A stretch of 64,000 bases of DNA from Planctomycetota bacterium. GTDB lineage: Bacteria; Planctomycetota; UBA1135; GCA-002686595. This document shows, one piece after another, positions 25,904 to 34,082 of the stretch. A program made the position numbers and the translations under genes. The notes beneath the pieces are model-generated. The model did no database searches. It was not told the DNA's origin and worked only from the letters and a program-made list of their open reading frames with translations. The DNA lies in contig JAKVCD010000018.1 of the NCBI GenBank assembly GCA_022446815.1, forward strand, positions 1 to 64,000. Reading direction: 5' to 3'. Numbering within the stretch: position 1 is the stretch's first letter; every line of letters begins with the position of its first letter.

Positions 25904-25909
25904 TAGGCT
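25904..25909 (+). promoter_or_regulatory. -10-like box TAGGCT, 6 bases before the TPR gene
   Basis: TAGGCT is followed by gctctc and the ATG at 25916. No Shine-Dalgarno sequence is possible in that gap, so translation from a leaderless mRNA is likely. Confidence 0.5.
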
Positions 25910-25915
25910 GCTCTC

Positions 25916-26338
25916 ATGAGCGAGCGCATAGAGCACTACAAGCAGGGCCTAGGTCACTTCGGGCAGAACGAGTTCAAGGAGGCCATCGAGTGCTACAACC
26001 GCGCGCTCGAAGAAGACCCTGACTGGGTCGATTGCCTGCACGCCCTCGCGATGGCGCAGATGAACTCTGGCGACGGCGAGGCCGCGGTCGCGACAGGCTT
26101 GCGGATCGTCGAGCTCGACCCGAAGGACGCCTTCGCGCACACGAGCCTCTCAATCTTCTACATGCGCCTCTCGAACGACGCCGAGAAAGCGGGCGAGGAG
26201 GCGGAGGCGAAGCGCTTGATCGAGCTCGCCGAGAAAGAGGGCGCAGAGGCGCGCTTGATCTCCTGGAAGGAGGAGCTCAAAGAGAACCCCGACGCGCCGC
26301 CGCCGGGCCCTCCCGGCAGCATGAACGTGGTGCAGTGA
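25916..26338 (+). CDS. Small TPR protein
   Basis: This 140-residue soluble protein is made of about three tetratricopeptide repeats: ALEEDPDWVDCLHALAMAQ, RIVELDPKDAFAHTSLSIF and the helices between them carry the W-L-G-Y-A-F-A-P pattern. The C-terminus is charged and then Pro-rich (DAPPPGPPGS). It has no signal peptide. Such proteins act as protein-protein adaptors; the partner is unknown. It has its own -10-like box, 32 bases after pckA. It is convergent with the sufT-like gene, 7 bases away. Confidence 0.75.
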   Translation: MSERIEHYKQGLGHFGQNEFKEAIECYNRALEEDPDWVDCLHALAMAQMNSGDGEAAVATGLRIVELDPKDAFAHTSLSIFYMRLSNDAEKAGEEAEAKRLIELAEKEGAEARLISWKEELKENPDAPPPGPPGSMNVVQ

Positions 26339-26345
26339 AGCGCGC

Positions 26346-26651
26346 TCAGTCGTCCTCGATGCCGAGGATCTGACGGCCCTCTTCAGAGATCAGCTGGGGC
26401 GTCCACGCCGGCTCCCACACGATCTCGATCTCGCACTCTTCGATCCCTTCGACCGTCTTCACGCGACGCTTCATCACGTCGGGAATGGTCTTGGCTTCCG
26501 GGCAGCTCTGCGACGTCAGGGTCATCGTGATGTTGCAGACTGTCCCGTCGACCTTCACGTCATAGACGAGGCCGAGGTCGATGATGTTGACGGGGATCTC
26601 CGGATCGAAGACTTGGCGGAGCTCTGTGTAGACCTGTTCTGTAAGAGTCAT
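26346..26651 (-). CDS. SufT/MIP18-like (DUF59) iron-sulfur assembly factor
   Basis: This 101-residue single-domain DUF59 protein contains DPEIPVNIIDLGLVYDV and TLTSQSCPEAKTI, where Cys50 is the conserved cysteine of the family. MIP18, SufT and PaaD proteins share this fold and help insert Fe-S clusters into target proteins. It is divergent from a radical SAM gene, which needs a 4Fe-4S cluster, and the two share a symmetric promoter region. This makes a role in Fe-S supply plausible, but not proven. Confidence 0.85.
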   Translation of the reverse strand: MTLTEQVYTELRQVFDPEIPVNIIDLGLVYDVKVDGTVCNITMTLTSQSCPEAKTIPDVMKRRVKTVEGIEECEIEIVWEPAWTPQLISEEGRQILGIEDD

Positions 26652-26679
26652 AGCTTGATGGGATAGGGGGTCAGTTCGG

Positions 26680-26737
26680 CGGACATCCTACCCGCTATTC
26701 CGTCACAAAGGCGCACCTGAAGCGCATAGGATGTCCG
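26680..26737. promoter_or_regulatory. Symmetric divergent promoter built on an 11-base inverted repeat
   Basis: CGGACATCCTA (26680-26690) and TAGGATGTCCG (26727-26737) are perfect inverted copies 36 bases apart, between the sufT-like gene (-) and the radical SAM gene (+). Each copy contains TAGGAT, the -10-like box seen elsewhere, pointing outward towards its gene. This suggests a mirrored promoter pair that could share one regulator. Confidence 0.5.
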
Positions 26738-26739
26738 TC

Positions 26740-27618
26740 GTGATCCAGTACGAAGGTAAGCTCTTTCGCCCCCCTTCGGAGGCCAACAGCCTGATCCTCC
26801 AGGCGACCATCGGCTGCAGCTACAACCGCTGCACCTTCTGCGCCATGTACCGGGACAAGCGCTTCCGGGTTCGTCCCCTTGAGGAGCTTCAGGGGGAGAT
26901 CGATTGGGCGAGAGCCCACCTCGGTAGAGTCGATAAGGTCTTCCTCGCAGACGGAGACGCCCTCGTCGCAAAGCATTCTTTCCTCGCGGAGCTCTTAGAT
27001 CGCCTCAAAGCTGCCTTTCCAGACCTGCGCAGGGTGTCTTGCTACGCATCACCGCAGTCCTTGCAGGTGCGCACGGTGGATGAGATGCGCGACCTGAAAG
27101 AGCGCGGTCTCACCCTCTACTATCTCGGGATCGAGTCCGGGCATGACGGCGTCTTGGAGCGCCTAGACAAGGGGGTCGATGCTGAAGAGATGATCGCCGT
27201 GGGGAGGAAGGCCCATGAGGCGGGGGTGAAGCTCTCGACGATGGTCCTCTTGGGGGCCGGCGGGAGAGCGGACTCACGCGTCCACGCGGCGGAGTCAGCC
27301 AGGGTGGTGAACGCTATCCAGCCGCGCTTCGTCAGCACCCTCGTCATGACGCCGGTTGAAGACACGCCTCTCTGGGAAGAAGACCAGCGCGGCGAGGTGG
27401 ATCACTTGGACCCTGTGGAGCTCGCCTGTGAGCTGCGCGAGTTCATCGCTGGGCTCGAGCTCGACGCCTCGGTGTTTCGCTCGAACCACGCGAGCAACTA
27501 CCTCGCCCTCGCTGGCACGCTCCCCAAGGATAAGGAGCGCCTCGTGTCAGGTCTTGATGAGGTCCTCTCGCATCCAGAGCGTGCGCGCTTCCTGCCTGAA
27601 TGGATGAGGGGGCTCTGA
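26740..27618 (+). CDS. Radical SAM enzyme
   Basis: This is a radical SAM protein of about 292 residues. The cluster motif is GCSYNRCTFC, a C-x4-C-x2-C spacing followed by A-M-Y-R; the spacing and the preceding RPPSEANSLILQATIG are shared by an uncharacterised group distantly like HemN/Elp3. Later motifs are YLGIESGHDGVLERLDKG and the sugar-phosphate-like GAGGR. Its reaction is unknown. An ATG at 26731 is in frame, but it lies inside the TAGGAT inverted repeat; the GTG at 26740, 7 bases after that box, gives a start M-I-Q-Y-E-G that I think fits the family better. The downstream membrane gene overlaps its stop by one base. Confidence 0.8.
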   Translation: MIQYEGKLFRPPSEANSLILQATIGCSYNRCTFCAMYRDKRFRVRPLEELQGEIDWARAHLGRVDKVFLADGDALVAKHSFLAELLDRLKAAFPDLRRVSCYASPQSLQVRTVDEMRDLKERGLTLYYLGIESGHDGVLERLDKGVDAEEMIAVGRKAHEAGVKLSTMVLLGAGGRADSRVHAAESARVVNAIQPRFVSTLVMTPVEDTPLWEEDQRGEVDHLDPVELACELREFIAGLELDASVFRSNHASNYLALAGTLPKDKERLVSGLDEVLSHPERARFLPEWMRGL

Positions 27619-28250
27619 TGGACGCGACAAATGAGCAGCAGCAGGGCGGAGCCGGGTGGCTAAAGGTCGCGATCACCTGCGGGGTTCTGCCGCTCCTCGC
27701 TGGGATCGTGAGCTTGATCGCCTTTCTTCAATCAGACCCTAGCTCAGGCGAGATGCAGGGCTGGATGGAGCTCGGTGTAACCATCCTGATGGTCGGCCTC
27801 GCGCTCTTCTCCGTTGGTCTCGTGACGCTCGGCTTCTATGTGTTGAAGGCGGGGAGATCCGGGGTCCCTAAGCGAGACCTCGCTCAAAATGCGATCTTGA
27901 CCCTGATCCTGCTGATGGCGAACTTTCCCGCCGCTCTCGCGTGCATCTGGGTCGCAGGAGACGCTCTCAACCGGGTGCACATCTCCTTCGTGAATGAGTC
28001 AGACGTGAGCGTAGAGGAGCTCACCATCTCTTGGCCCGGCGGCTCTCAGGACATAAAAGAGCTCGGCCCGCGTGGGCGGGCCGAGCTCTCTTTTTATGTC
28101 GGCGGAGAGGGGGAGGTGAGCTTCAGCGCGAGGCAGGGCGACGAGCGCTGCGAAGGGGTGCTGATTGGCTACGTGACTCCAAATCGGGCTGGGGAGAGCC
28201 TTGAGGTGTCATTCTCCGGCGGGTGCGAATTTACAGCTGCCGAGCGGTGA
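27618..28250 (+). CDS. Membrane protein of unknown function
   Basis: This 210-residue protein has three hydrophobic helices, near residues 17-38, 50-75 and 90-115 (VAITCGVLPLLAGIVSLIAFL, LGVTILMVGLALFSVGLVTL and a segment with LTLILLMANFPAALACIWVA). An extracytoplasmic domain of about 90 residues with beta-type sequence follows. The ATG at 27618 overlaps the stop of the radical SAM gene, so the two are coupled. The family is not recognised. A perfect terminator-like hairpin lies inside the coding region at 28051-28099, encoding the residues around KELGPRGRAEL. Confidence 0.6.
   Translation: MDATNEQQQGGAGWLKVAITCGVLPLLAGIVSLIAFLQSDPSSGEMQGWMELGVTILMVGLALFSVGLVTLGFYVLKAGRSGVPKRDLAQNAILTLILLMANFPAALACIWVAGDALNRVHISFVNESDVSVEELTISWPGGSQDIKELGPRGRAELSFYVGGEGEVSFSARQGDERCEGVLIGYVTPNRAGESLEVSFSGGCEFTAAER
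28051..28099. terminator. Terminator-like inverted repeat inside a coding region
   Basis: Arms of 21 bases (28051-28071 and 28076-28099) pair around a 4-base loop, with a perfect 13-base GC core (GAGCTCGGCCCGC) and outer ACATAAAA/TTTTATGT pairs with a 3-base bulge. The right arm supplies TCTTTTTAT. It lies about 150 bases before the stop codon and could stop transcription on both strands. Confidence 0.6.
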
Positions 28251-28270
28251 ACATCCCGGCGGCTCTGTAG

Positions 28271-29164
28271 CTAGTGCGCCGTGTACTGAAGGGACACGAA
28301 GCAGGGGGGAATCGCTGGATTGATCTCAGCGGGCCCCAGCAAGAAGACGACAGGGTCGGACCCTCCCATTTTTCCAGGAGCGATGAGCGGGTTTACAGGC
28401 TCATAGAGGTTGACCCGGATTTGGCGCGGAGTAGAGATGCCGCGAGCCAGAGGGAACGGCTCAATCGAGAAGGTCGCGTTGACCATATAGGGGTCTCCAG
28501 GAGGCGACCCAGGCCCACCTCGGGCTAGGGCTGAAGAGGGCGCCAAGATCTCCGGCACGATCTCCGGAACCGTGATGAAGCAGTTCGAGACGAAGTCTGA
28601 TCCACTGATCGGGCCCGGGGCACTGATGGGCCCATCGTCGAAGTCGTAGACTGGATCTGAGTCGTAGATCAGGTCGCCGAATATGTCGACCTCTATGTCC
28701 TGTCCCGTCTGGCCACTCAAGGAGTCAACGTAGTTCAGCATATTGACGCTCACGGTCATCGTTGTAGTCGGATCCCAGTCTTGCGGGACGGGGATGTTGA
28801 GCCAGCCGAGCCAGCCCGGATCTCCGAACCCCCTCTCAGCCGCGAAGCCAGCCCCGCCTTCCTCCTCGTTCGGTAAGGGCAAAGGAGAGCCGGTAGCGAA
28901 GTAGCCCAAAGCGGCGAGGCTCTGAGTCCTTTGCTTCGAGTCGTCTTCGACGTCGTCGATGCGTTCATCTAGGGAAGTATCAATGAGCGCGAGGGTGTCT
29001 AGAGCGTCCTCTATCCATTGAAAGTTGGCGTTCACTTCGTCTGCGACAGCGACCTCGCCTTCTACGAAGTCATAGGGGATTCCGGGGGGAACCCCGAAGT
29101 CTTGGACGGCGAGTCCGATCCCAGCAGTGAGGGTCACAGCGACGGCGATAGTTTTGTGGTTCAT
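28271..29164 (-). CDS. Secreted protein of unknown function
   Basis: This 297-residue protein has a Sec signal peptide (MNHKTIAVAVTLTAGIGLAV). The mature N-terminus contains EVAVADEVNANFQWIEDALDTL, a helical motif seen in many secreted and fibre-like proteins (A-x-x-V-N-A-N-F), followed by an acidic coiled stretch and a beta-rich, Pro- and Gly-rich body with PISAPGPISGSDF. No catalytic motif is seen. It follows a tiny lipoprotein gene by 18 bases and has AAGGA before its ATG. It is probably a cell-surface or periplasmic structural protein. Confidence 0.6.
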   Translation of the reverse strand: MNHKTIAVAVTLTAGIGLAVQDFGVPPGIPYDFVEGEVAVADEVNANFQWIEDALDTLALIDTSLDERIDDVEDDSKQRTQSLAALGYFATGSPLPLPNEEEGGAGFAAERGFGDPGWLGWLNIPVPQDWDPTTTMTVSVNMLNYVDSLSGQTGQDIEVDIFGDLIYDSDPVYDFDDGPISAPGPISGSDFVSNCFITVPEIVPEILAPSSALARGGPGSPPGDPYMVNATFSIEPFPLARGISTPRQIRVNLYEPVNPLIAPGKMGGSDPVVFLLGPAEINPAIPPCFVSLQYTAH

Positions 29165-29182
29165 CTCAGTAGTCCTTTTGTC

Positions 29183-29347
29183 TTAGCCCCAAGTCCCTTC
29201 GCCCCACGCCATCTCTCCCCAGGAGCTGCCTTCTTCGCCCGACCCAGAGGAGCCGGAGGAGTCGGAGCCGCCACCGCCGCTGCATGCAGGCGCGATGAGG
29301 AGGATCAGGGAGGAGAAGAGGATGAGGAGTTTGGAGTGGTTCGGCAT
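29183..29347 (-). CDS. 54-residue lipoprotein with a Gly/Ser-rich, Trp-Gly tail
   Basis: The frame encodes a signal peptide MPNHSKLLILFSSLILLIAPAC in shortened form, with a lipobox IAPAC (Cys22). A linker of Gly and Ser follows, and then an acidic tail with three W-G motifs (SSWGEMAWGEGTWG). It starts at ATG 29347 and ends TAA, 18 bases before the next gene on the same strand, so the two form an operon. It is too short for standard calling but has a complete, sensible lipoprotein layout. Function unknown; a surface anchor or small structural lipoprotein is likely. Confidence 0.65.
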   Translation of the reverse strand: MPNHSKLLILFSSLILLIAPACSGGGGSDSSGSSGSGEEGSSWGEMAWGEGTWG

Positions 29348-29442
29348 CGTCAGAGTTGAGGGCTGCGGTGAGCGACAGCGGAGCGCCGTCGTTGGCGCTA
29401 GGAGACCAAGCTCGGTGCGCTCGTTCTAGCTTTGAGCGCTGT

Positions 29443-29979
29443 TCACTTCTTCTTGGGTCGGAAGGTCACGAAGCGTGACTCATTCGTCTCGAGGAAGGGC
29501 CCCTCGATCAGGTCCACGCAGTAAGGGATCGCCGGGAAGACGGCGTCGAGGCACTCGCCGATGGCCTTTGGCTGCCCAGGGAGGTTCACGATGAGGCATC
29601 CGCCGCGGATCCCCGCCTCTTGGCGAGAGAGGATCGCGGTCGGGACAGCCTTCAAAGAGACCTGTCGCATCAGCTCACCGAAGCCGGGCATCGGCTTCTC
29701 GACGACAGCGAGGGTGGCCTCGACCGTCACGTCGCGCTTTGCAGGTCCGGTCCCTCCCGTCGTCACGACGAGGCAGCAGCCCTCGTCATCCGAGAGCTCT
29801 TTGAGCGTGGCCTCGATGGTCTCCAGCTCGTCTGGGATGATCCGGGGGACGACCTCGTAAGGCGAGGTAAGGACCTCCTCGAGGTAGGCGGCGATGGCGG
29901 GGCCGCCGCGGTCTTCATACTCTCCGCGGCTCGCGCGGTCTGAAACGGTCACGACTCCGATACGTGCGGTCTGGCTCAT
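29443..29979 (-). CDS. mog: Molybdopterin adenylyltransferase/MoaB-like protein
   Basis: This 178-residue MogA/MoaB-fold protein has the substrate-binding motif VVTTGGTGPAKRDVT and an N-terminal VVTVSDRASRGEYEDRGGP. The family binds and adenylylates molybdopterin before molybdenum insertion. The C-terminal ILSRQEAGIRGGCLIVNLPGQPKAIGEC matches the MPT-binding pocket. I take ATG 29979 (MSQTARIGVV), which has GGGGG 2 bases upstream, over a longer start with no family similarity. No other molybdenum-cofactor gene is in the window. Confidence 0.88.
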   Translation of the reverse strand: MSQTARIGVVTVSDRASRGEYEDRGGPAIAAYLEEVLTSPYEVVPRIIPDELETIEATLKELSDDEGCCLVVTTGGTGPAKRDVTVEATLAVVEKPMPGFGELMRQVSLKAVPTAILSRQEAGIRGGCLIVNLPGQPKAIGECLDAVFPAIPYCVDLIEGPFLETNESRFVTFRPKKK

Positions 29980-30142
29980 ACCCCCTTCGTACGGTGTCAG
30001 AGGCGCAATGCAACACCGGAGATCGATCTCCTCGCTTGCGACTCTCAAAGGGGGCGAGATCCGGACGGGCTGGTATTCTGGTGCCCTGATTCGCGGCCTC
30101 TTTAGACCGCGTCCCTGAAGCGCTCCCTCCCGAAGTCATCCC

Positions 30143-32158
30143 ATGCGAACTCTCCTCACCGCCCTCCTCCTCTCGCTCCCTGTCCACGCCCAAGTCGAGG
30201 GCGACCCGGCTCCGGAAGGGCGCCTCGGCTACCTCGACGGCGAGACCTGGCAGCCCCTCCGCTTAGATCCCACGAGCCTCGGGCTGCGCTTCGCTGCAGA
30301 CCTTACGGAGGCCGAAGTGCGCGCCCATATCGCAGAGATTGAGCTGGTGGCACTCGGCCAAGCAGACACCGCATACTTCCAGCCCGGTGTCACCGTCTAC
30401 CTCGAGACCCGAGAGGGAACGACAGCTCGCGGAGCCCTCGCGGCCTGCGCGGTCTTGCGCGAGGATGAGCGCGTCCTCTCCGCGAGCCCTCGCCTCTACG
30501 CGATGGAGGATCCGCGCTATCTCACCGAGGAGCTCCTCGTGCGCTGGCGACCGGAGACGAGCCCGTCTCAGCGCGCCGCGCTGACCGCGGACCTTACGGA
30601 GACCGCGCAGCTTGAGTACTCGGTCAACCCCGGCGTCGTCTACCAGGTGCCGAATGGCGTGGACCCTCTCAAGCGCTCCAATCAGCTAGCCGAGAGCGGC
30701 GCTGTGCTCTTCAGTGTCCCTGACTTCCAGCTCTATCGGGTGCCGCTCTCTGCAGGAGGAGGTACGAATGACCCGCTCTTCTCGAACCAGTGGCACCTCG
30801 AGAGCACTGGCCAGTCTGGAGCCCAAGTCGACGCAGACATCGATGTCTCAGGCGCCTGGCTCACCACCCGTGGTAGCGCAGATGTCATTGTCGCGGTGAT
30901 GGACTCTGGCTGTGAGCTCGGGCATCCGGACCTCGCCAGCAATTCGGTCCAAGGCATCGATGTCTTGGAGGATGACAATGATCCCTCGGCGGAGAGTTAC
31001 CTCTTCGGCATCTTGACGGACAACCACGGGACGAGCGTCGCCGGGGTCGCGGCCGGGATCGGCAACAACGGGGTCGGGATCTCCGGCGTGGCCCAAGAGT
31101 GCAGTCACATGGCGATCCGCTTCCTCTCGGACGGGAACATCTTCCTCCAGCCGACGATGCAAGATGAGGCGGACTCCTGGAACTTCGCCCGACAGAACGG
31201 CGCCAGCGTCATGAACTGCTCTTGGGGACCCTCGGGCGCGGCGCCCATCGCAGGTCCCACCCGAGCGGCAATCGATGACGCCAACCAGAACGGCCGCGGC
31301 GGACTCGGCATGTTGACCCTCTTCGCAGCGGGGAACAGCGGCACGAACAACTCGGGAAATGGCTACGCCTCTTACTCCGGGGTCGTCTGCGTCTCCGCTA
31401 GCAGTGATCAAGACTTGCTCTCTTCCTACTCCTCATTCGGTCCCTCGGTCGATATCTGCGCTCCCTCGAACGGCGGCGTCAACGGAGTATGGACGACGGA
31501 CCGACTCGGCAGCGCAGGGTATGACAGCTCGGATTACACGAGCTCTTTTGGTGGGACCTCCTCGGCGAGCCCCTGCGCCGCAGGCGTCTTCCTCCTCGTC
31601 CTCTCTGCGAACCCCAACCTCACCCGCGAAGAGGCCATCGAGATCGTTCAAGACACGGCTGACAAGATCGACCAAGCGGGCGGTGGTTATGACGCCAACG
31701 GGCACAGCGACTTCTATGGCTTCGGGAAGGTCAACGCACAGGCTGCGGTCGAGGCCGCGGTCGCGGCAGGAGGCGGAGGATGTGAGAGCGCGAACTACTG
31801 CGCTCAGTCTCCGAACTCCTCTGGCGCGAGCGCAGCGATTCTGGGCGCGGGCTCGCTCAGCGTCGGAGATAACGACTTCACCTTGGAGGCGGTCTCCTGC
31901 GCCACCTCGCAGTTCGGGATCTTCTACTACGGGCCTAACCAGCTGAGCACTTCCTTCGGTGATGGGGTGCGCTGCGTCGGCGGTCAGACAAAGCGCCTCC
32001 CCGTCGTCCAAACAGACGGCTTCGGCGACGTCTCCTACGAGGTCGACCTCTCAGCTGAGGGGATCGCCGCTGGAGACGTCTGGAACTTCCAGTTCTGGTT
32101 CCGAGATGGCGCGAGCTTCAACCTCTCGGACGGCCTAGAGGTCGAGTTCTGCCAGTAG
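30143..32158 (+). CDS. Secreted subtilisin-like (S8) serine protease with a shared C-terminal domain
   Basis: This 671-residue protein has a signal peptide (MRTLLTALLLSLPVHAQ), a pro-region with a DUF-like repeat of about 200 residues, and an S8 domain with Asp254 (VMDSGCELGHPDL), His295 (DNHGTSVAGVAAG) and Ser473 (GGTSSASP). After a Gly-rich linker comes a domain at residues 548-671 with YCAQSPNSSG, FGIFYYGPNQ, FGDGVRCVGG and WFRD...FNLSDGL motifs. The same domain ends the secreted protein at 57654-59252. The enzyme is likely exported and surface bound, and degrades protein outside the cell. Confidence 0.88.
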   Translation: MRTLLTALLLSLPVHAQVEGDPAPEGRLGYLDGETWQPLRLDPTSLGLRFAADLTEAEVRAHIAEIELVALGQADTAYFQPGVTVYLETREGTTARGALAACAVLREDERVLSASPRLYAMEDPRYLTEELLVRWRPETSPSQRAALTADLTETAQLEYSVNPGVVYQVPNGVDPLKRSNQLAESGAVLFSVPDFQLYRVPLSAGGGTNDPLFSNQWHLESTGQSGAQVDADIDVSGAWLTTRGSADVIVAVMDSGCELGHPDLASNSVQGIDVLEDDNDPSAESYLFGILTDNHGTSVAGVAAGIGNNGVGISGVAQECSHMAIRFLSDGNIFLQPTMQDEADSWNFARQNGASVMNCSWGPSGAAPIAGPTRAAIDDANQNGRGGLGMLTLFAAGNSGTNNSGNGYASYSGVVCVSASSDQDLLSSYSSFGPSVDICAPSNGGVNGVWTTDRLGSAGYDSSDYTSSFGGTSSASPCAAGVFLLVLSANPNLTREEAIEIVQDTADKIDQAGGGYDANGHSDFYGFGKVNAQAAVEAAVAAGGGGCESANYCAQSPNSSGASAAILGAGSLSVGDNDFTLEAVSCATSQFGIFYYGPNQLSTSFGDGVRCVGGQTKRLPVVQTDGFGDVSYEVDLSAEGIAAGDVWNFQFWFRDGASFNLSDGLEVEFCQ

Positions 32159-32285
32159 AGCAGGCCTGAGGGCTCTTAAGAGGTGTCGGTGTTGAGGCCA
32201 GCAGGCGCTGGCCGACCCAATTGCTGTGTGGCTGATCTCATGGTCGGGCACAATGGGGCTCCGTCCTTATGAGATCGGAGCCACT

Positions 32286-34082
32286 ATGAAGCGACTCATC
32301 GCCGCCCTCGTCCTCTCCGCCGCACCCGCGCTGGCTGGTGAGCGTTTGCTCATCACCGACGTGCGCCTCGGAGCAGACCTCGAAGCCCCCCGCGTCAGCT
32401 TGCTCCTCGAGCACGGGCGCATCAGCAACATCCTCACCGATCGTAGCGCGAGCATTCCTGGTGTACGCAGCTACTCCGGGGAAGGGCGCTGGCTCACGCC
32501 TGCCCTCATCGACGCTTGGACCTCGAGCGGCGTGAACTCTCCGGACATCGTGAGGGACCGCGACCGCAAGCCGGACGTCAGCGCAGAGATCATGACTGAT
32601 ATGCGGGCGGCCAATCGGAAGGGCATCCGCGCGGGCTTCTCAGTCGCGGAGACGCTCAGCTTCGAAGGAGGCGAGCTCTCCGAGCTGCGTGGGAGTGGTG
32701 TTGGGACGCTTCACGTCGCTCCCAGCGGTGAGCTGCTGGGCGGTAAGAGTGCAGTCATTTCGGCCTCGGAGGCTGCTGCGCGAGACCAGGTCATCAGCGA
32801 AGGGGTCTATCAGTGCGCAGCCTTTAGCGCCTCTGGGACGGGATATCCGAGCACCCTCATGGGTTACCACGCTCAGCTGCGTCAGTTCTTCATGGACGCT
32901 AACTGGAGCGAGGAGCTTCGCGCTCGCTGGAACGAGGGGCGGCCGGGACCGCGGCCAGCCTATGACGTCGACCTCATCGAGGGAGCGGCGATTCTGAGGG
33001 GCGAGCGCAGGCTCCTGTGTGAGGCAGACACAGATGACGACATCCTCCGCTGGCTCCGTCTCAGCGATGAGTGGCGAGCCCGCGGCTGGGATATAGGGGT
33101 CGCGATCGTAGGTGGCCGTGAGGCTTGGCGTGTCGCAGACGTCCTGCGAGAGCGCGACGTACCGGTCATCCTCACCTTGAACTGGGGCGACGAGGTCAAA
33201 GATCCAGACGAGGGCAAAGAGAGGGGGGTCGAGGAGGCCACAGAAGAGAGCGCCGGGGAGGCTACTGAGGAGACAGAGGCCGAGCCCACCCCCGAGGCCG
33301 ACGAGGGTGAGAGTGAAGAGGCAAAGGAGCCCTCTTGGGAGTATGAGGAGCCCCTCTCGGTTCAGCGCGAGCGACGCGCGCGCTGGTTGGAAGGTCGCGA
33401 TTGCGCACTGAGGCTTCACGAGGCGGGCGTCTCCTTCGCCTTTGGCTCTGGTAAGAGCGGCAGTGGAAAGATGCTGGAGAGGGTGCGCGTCCTGGTGAAG
33501 GAGGGCCTCCCAAGCGAGGTCGCGCTCAGCTCGCTCACGAGCGGCGCGGCTGAGCTCCTTAACCTCTCCGCGCGTGTCGGCGCTGTCGAGCAGGGCTACG
33601 TCGCGAACCTCTGCATCTGGGATGGAGACCCGACGACCAAGAAGCCGCGGCTGGCTGCGATGATCGTGGACGGCGTGCTCGAAGAGTTCGACCTCGAGGA
33701 GGAGGAGGCTGGTGAGGCCCCTGACGAAGACGTCGAGCTCGATGGCACGTGGGCCTTCGAGTACGCAGAGTCGAGCGCTGGCTCGACGAAGATGACGCTC
33801 ACGATGAGTGACACTGGCGCCGTCTCGGGGCAGGTCACGCTGCAGAGCCGCTTCATGGATCAGCCTCAGACCGTAGAGGTCCGAGGCCGCCTCTCCGGTA
33901 AGGCGCTCTCTCTCGACGCAGACCTCGACATCGAGGGCTTCAGCGTCGAGATCGAGTACGAGGGTGAGGTCAGCGGCGACACCTTCGAAGGGACCGCCAC
34001 TTGGACCTTCTCAGGAGGCTCACAAGACAGGAGCTTCACCGCTAAGCGAGCTCCTGAGGCTCGTCAGGAGGTGCGGCGATGA
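32286..34082 (+). CDS. Secreted amidohydrolase-like protein with degraded metal site
   Basis: This 598-residue protein has a signal peptide (MKRLIAALVLSAAPALA) and then an amidohydrolase fold. Where active members have P-G-L-I-D-x-H-x-H, it reads TPALIDAWTSSG, so the first metal ligands are missing. The C-terminal half of the fold (LNLSARVGAVEQGYVANLCIWDGDP) is normal. A Glu-rich stretch at about 320-355 interrupts the barrel, and the last 105 residues are an extra beta-rich domain. I start it at ATG 32286 with GGAG upstream. It overlaps the next amidohydrolase by 4 bases. It is probably a non-catalytic partner of that protein. Confidence 0.75.
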   Translation: MKRLIAALVLSAAPALAGERLLITDVRLGADLEAPRVSLLLEHGRISNILTDRSASIPGVRSYSGEGRWLTPALIDAWTSSGVNSPDIVRDRDRKPDVSAEIMTDMRAANRKGIRAGFSVAETLSFEGGELSELRGSGVGTLHVAPSGELLGGKSAVISASEAAARDQVISEGVYQCAAFSASGTGYPSTLMGYHAQLRQFFMDANWSEELRARWNEGRPGPRPAYDVDLIEGAAILRGERRLLCEADTDDDILRWLRLSDEWRARGWDIGVAIVGGREAWRVADVLRERDVPVILTLNWGDEVKDPDEGKERGVEEATEESAGEATEETEAEPTPEADEGESEEAKEPSWEYEEPLSVQRERRARWLEGRDCALRLHEAGVSFAFGSGKSGSGKMLERVRVLVKEGLPSEVALSSLTSGAAELLNLSARVGAVEQGYVANLCIWDGDPTTKKPRLAAMIVDGVLEEFDLEEEEAGEAPDEDVELDGTWAFEYAESSAGSTKMTLTMSDTGAVSGQVTLQSRFMDQPQTVEVRGRLSGKALSLDADLDIEGFSVEIEYEGEVSGDTFEGTATWTFSGGSQDRSFTAKRAPEARQEVRR

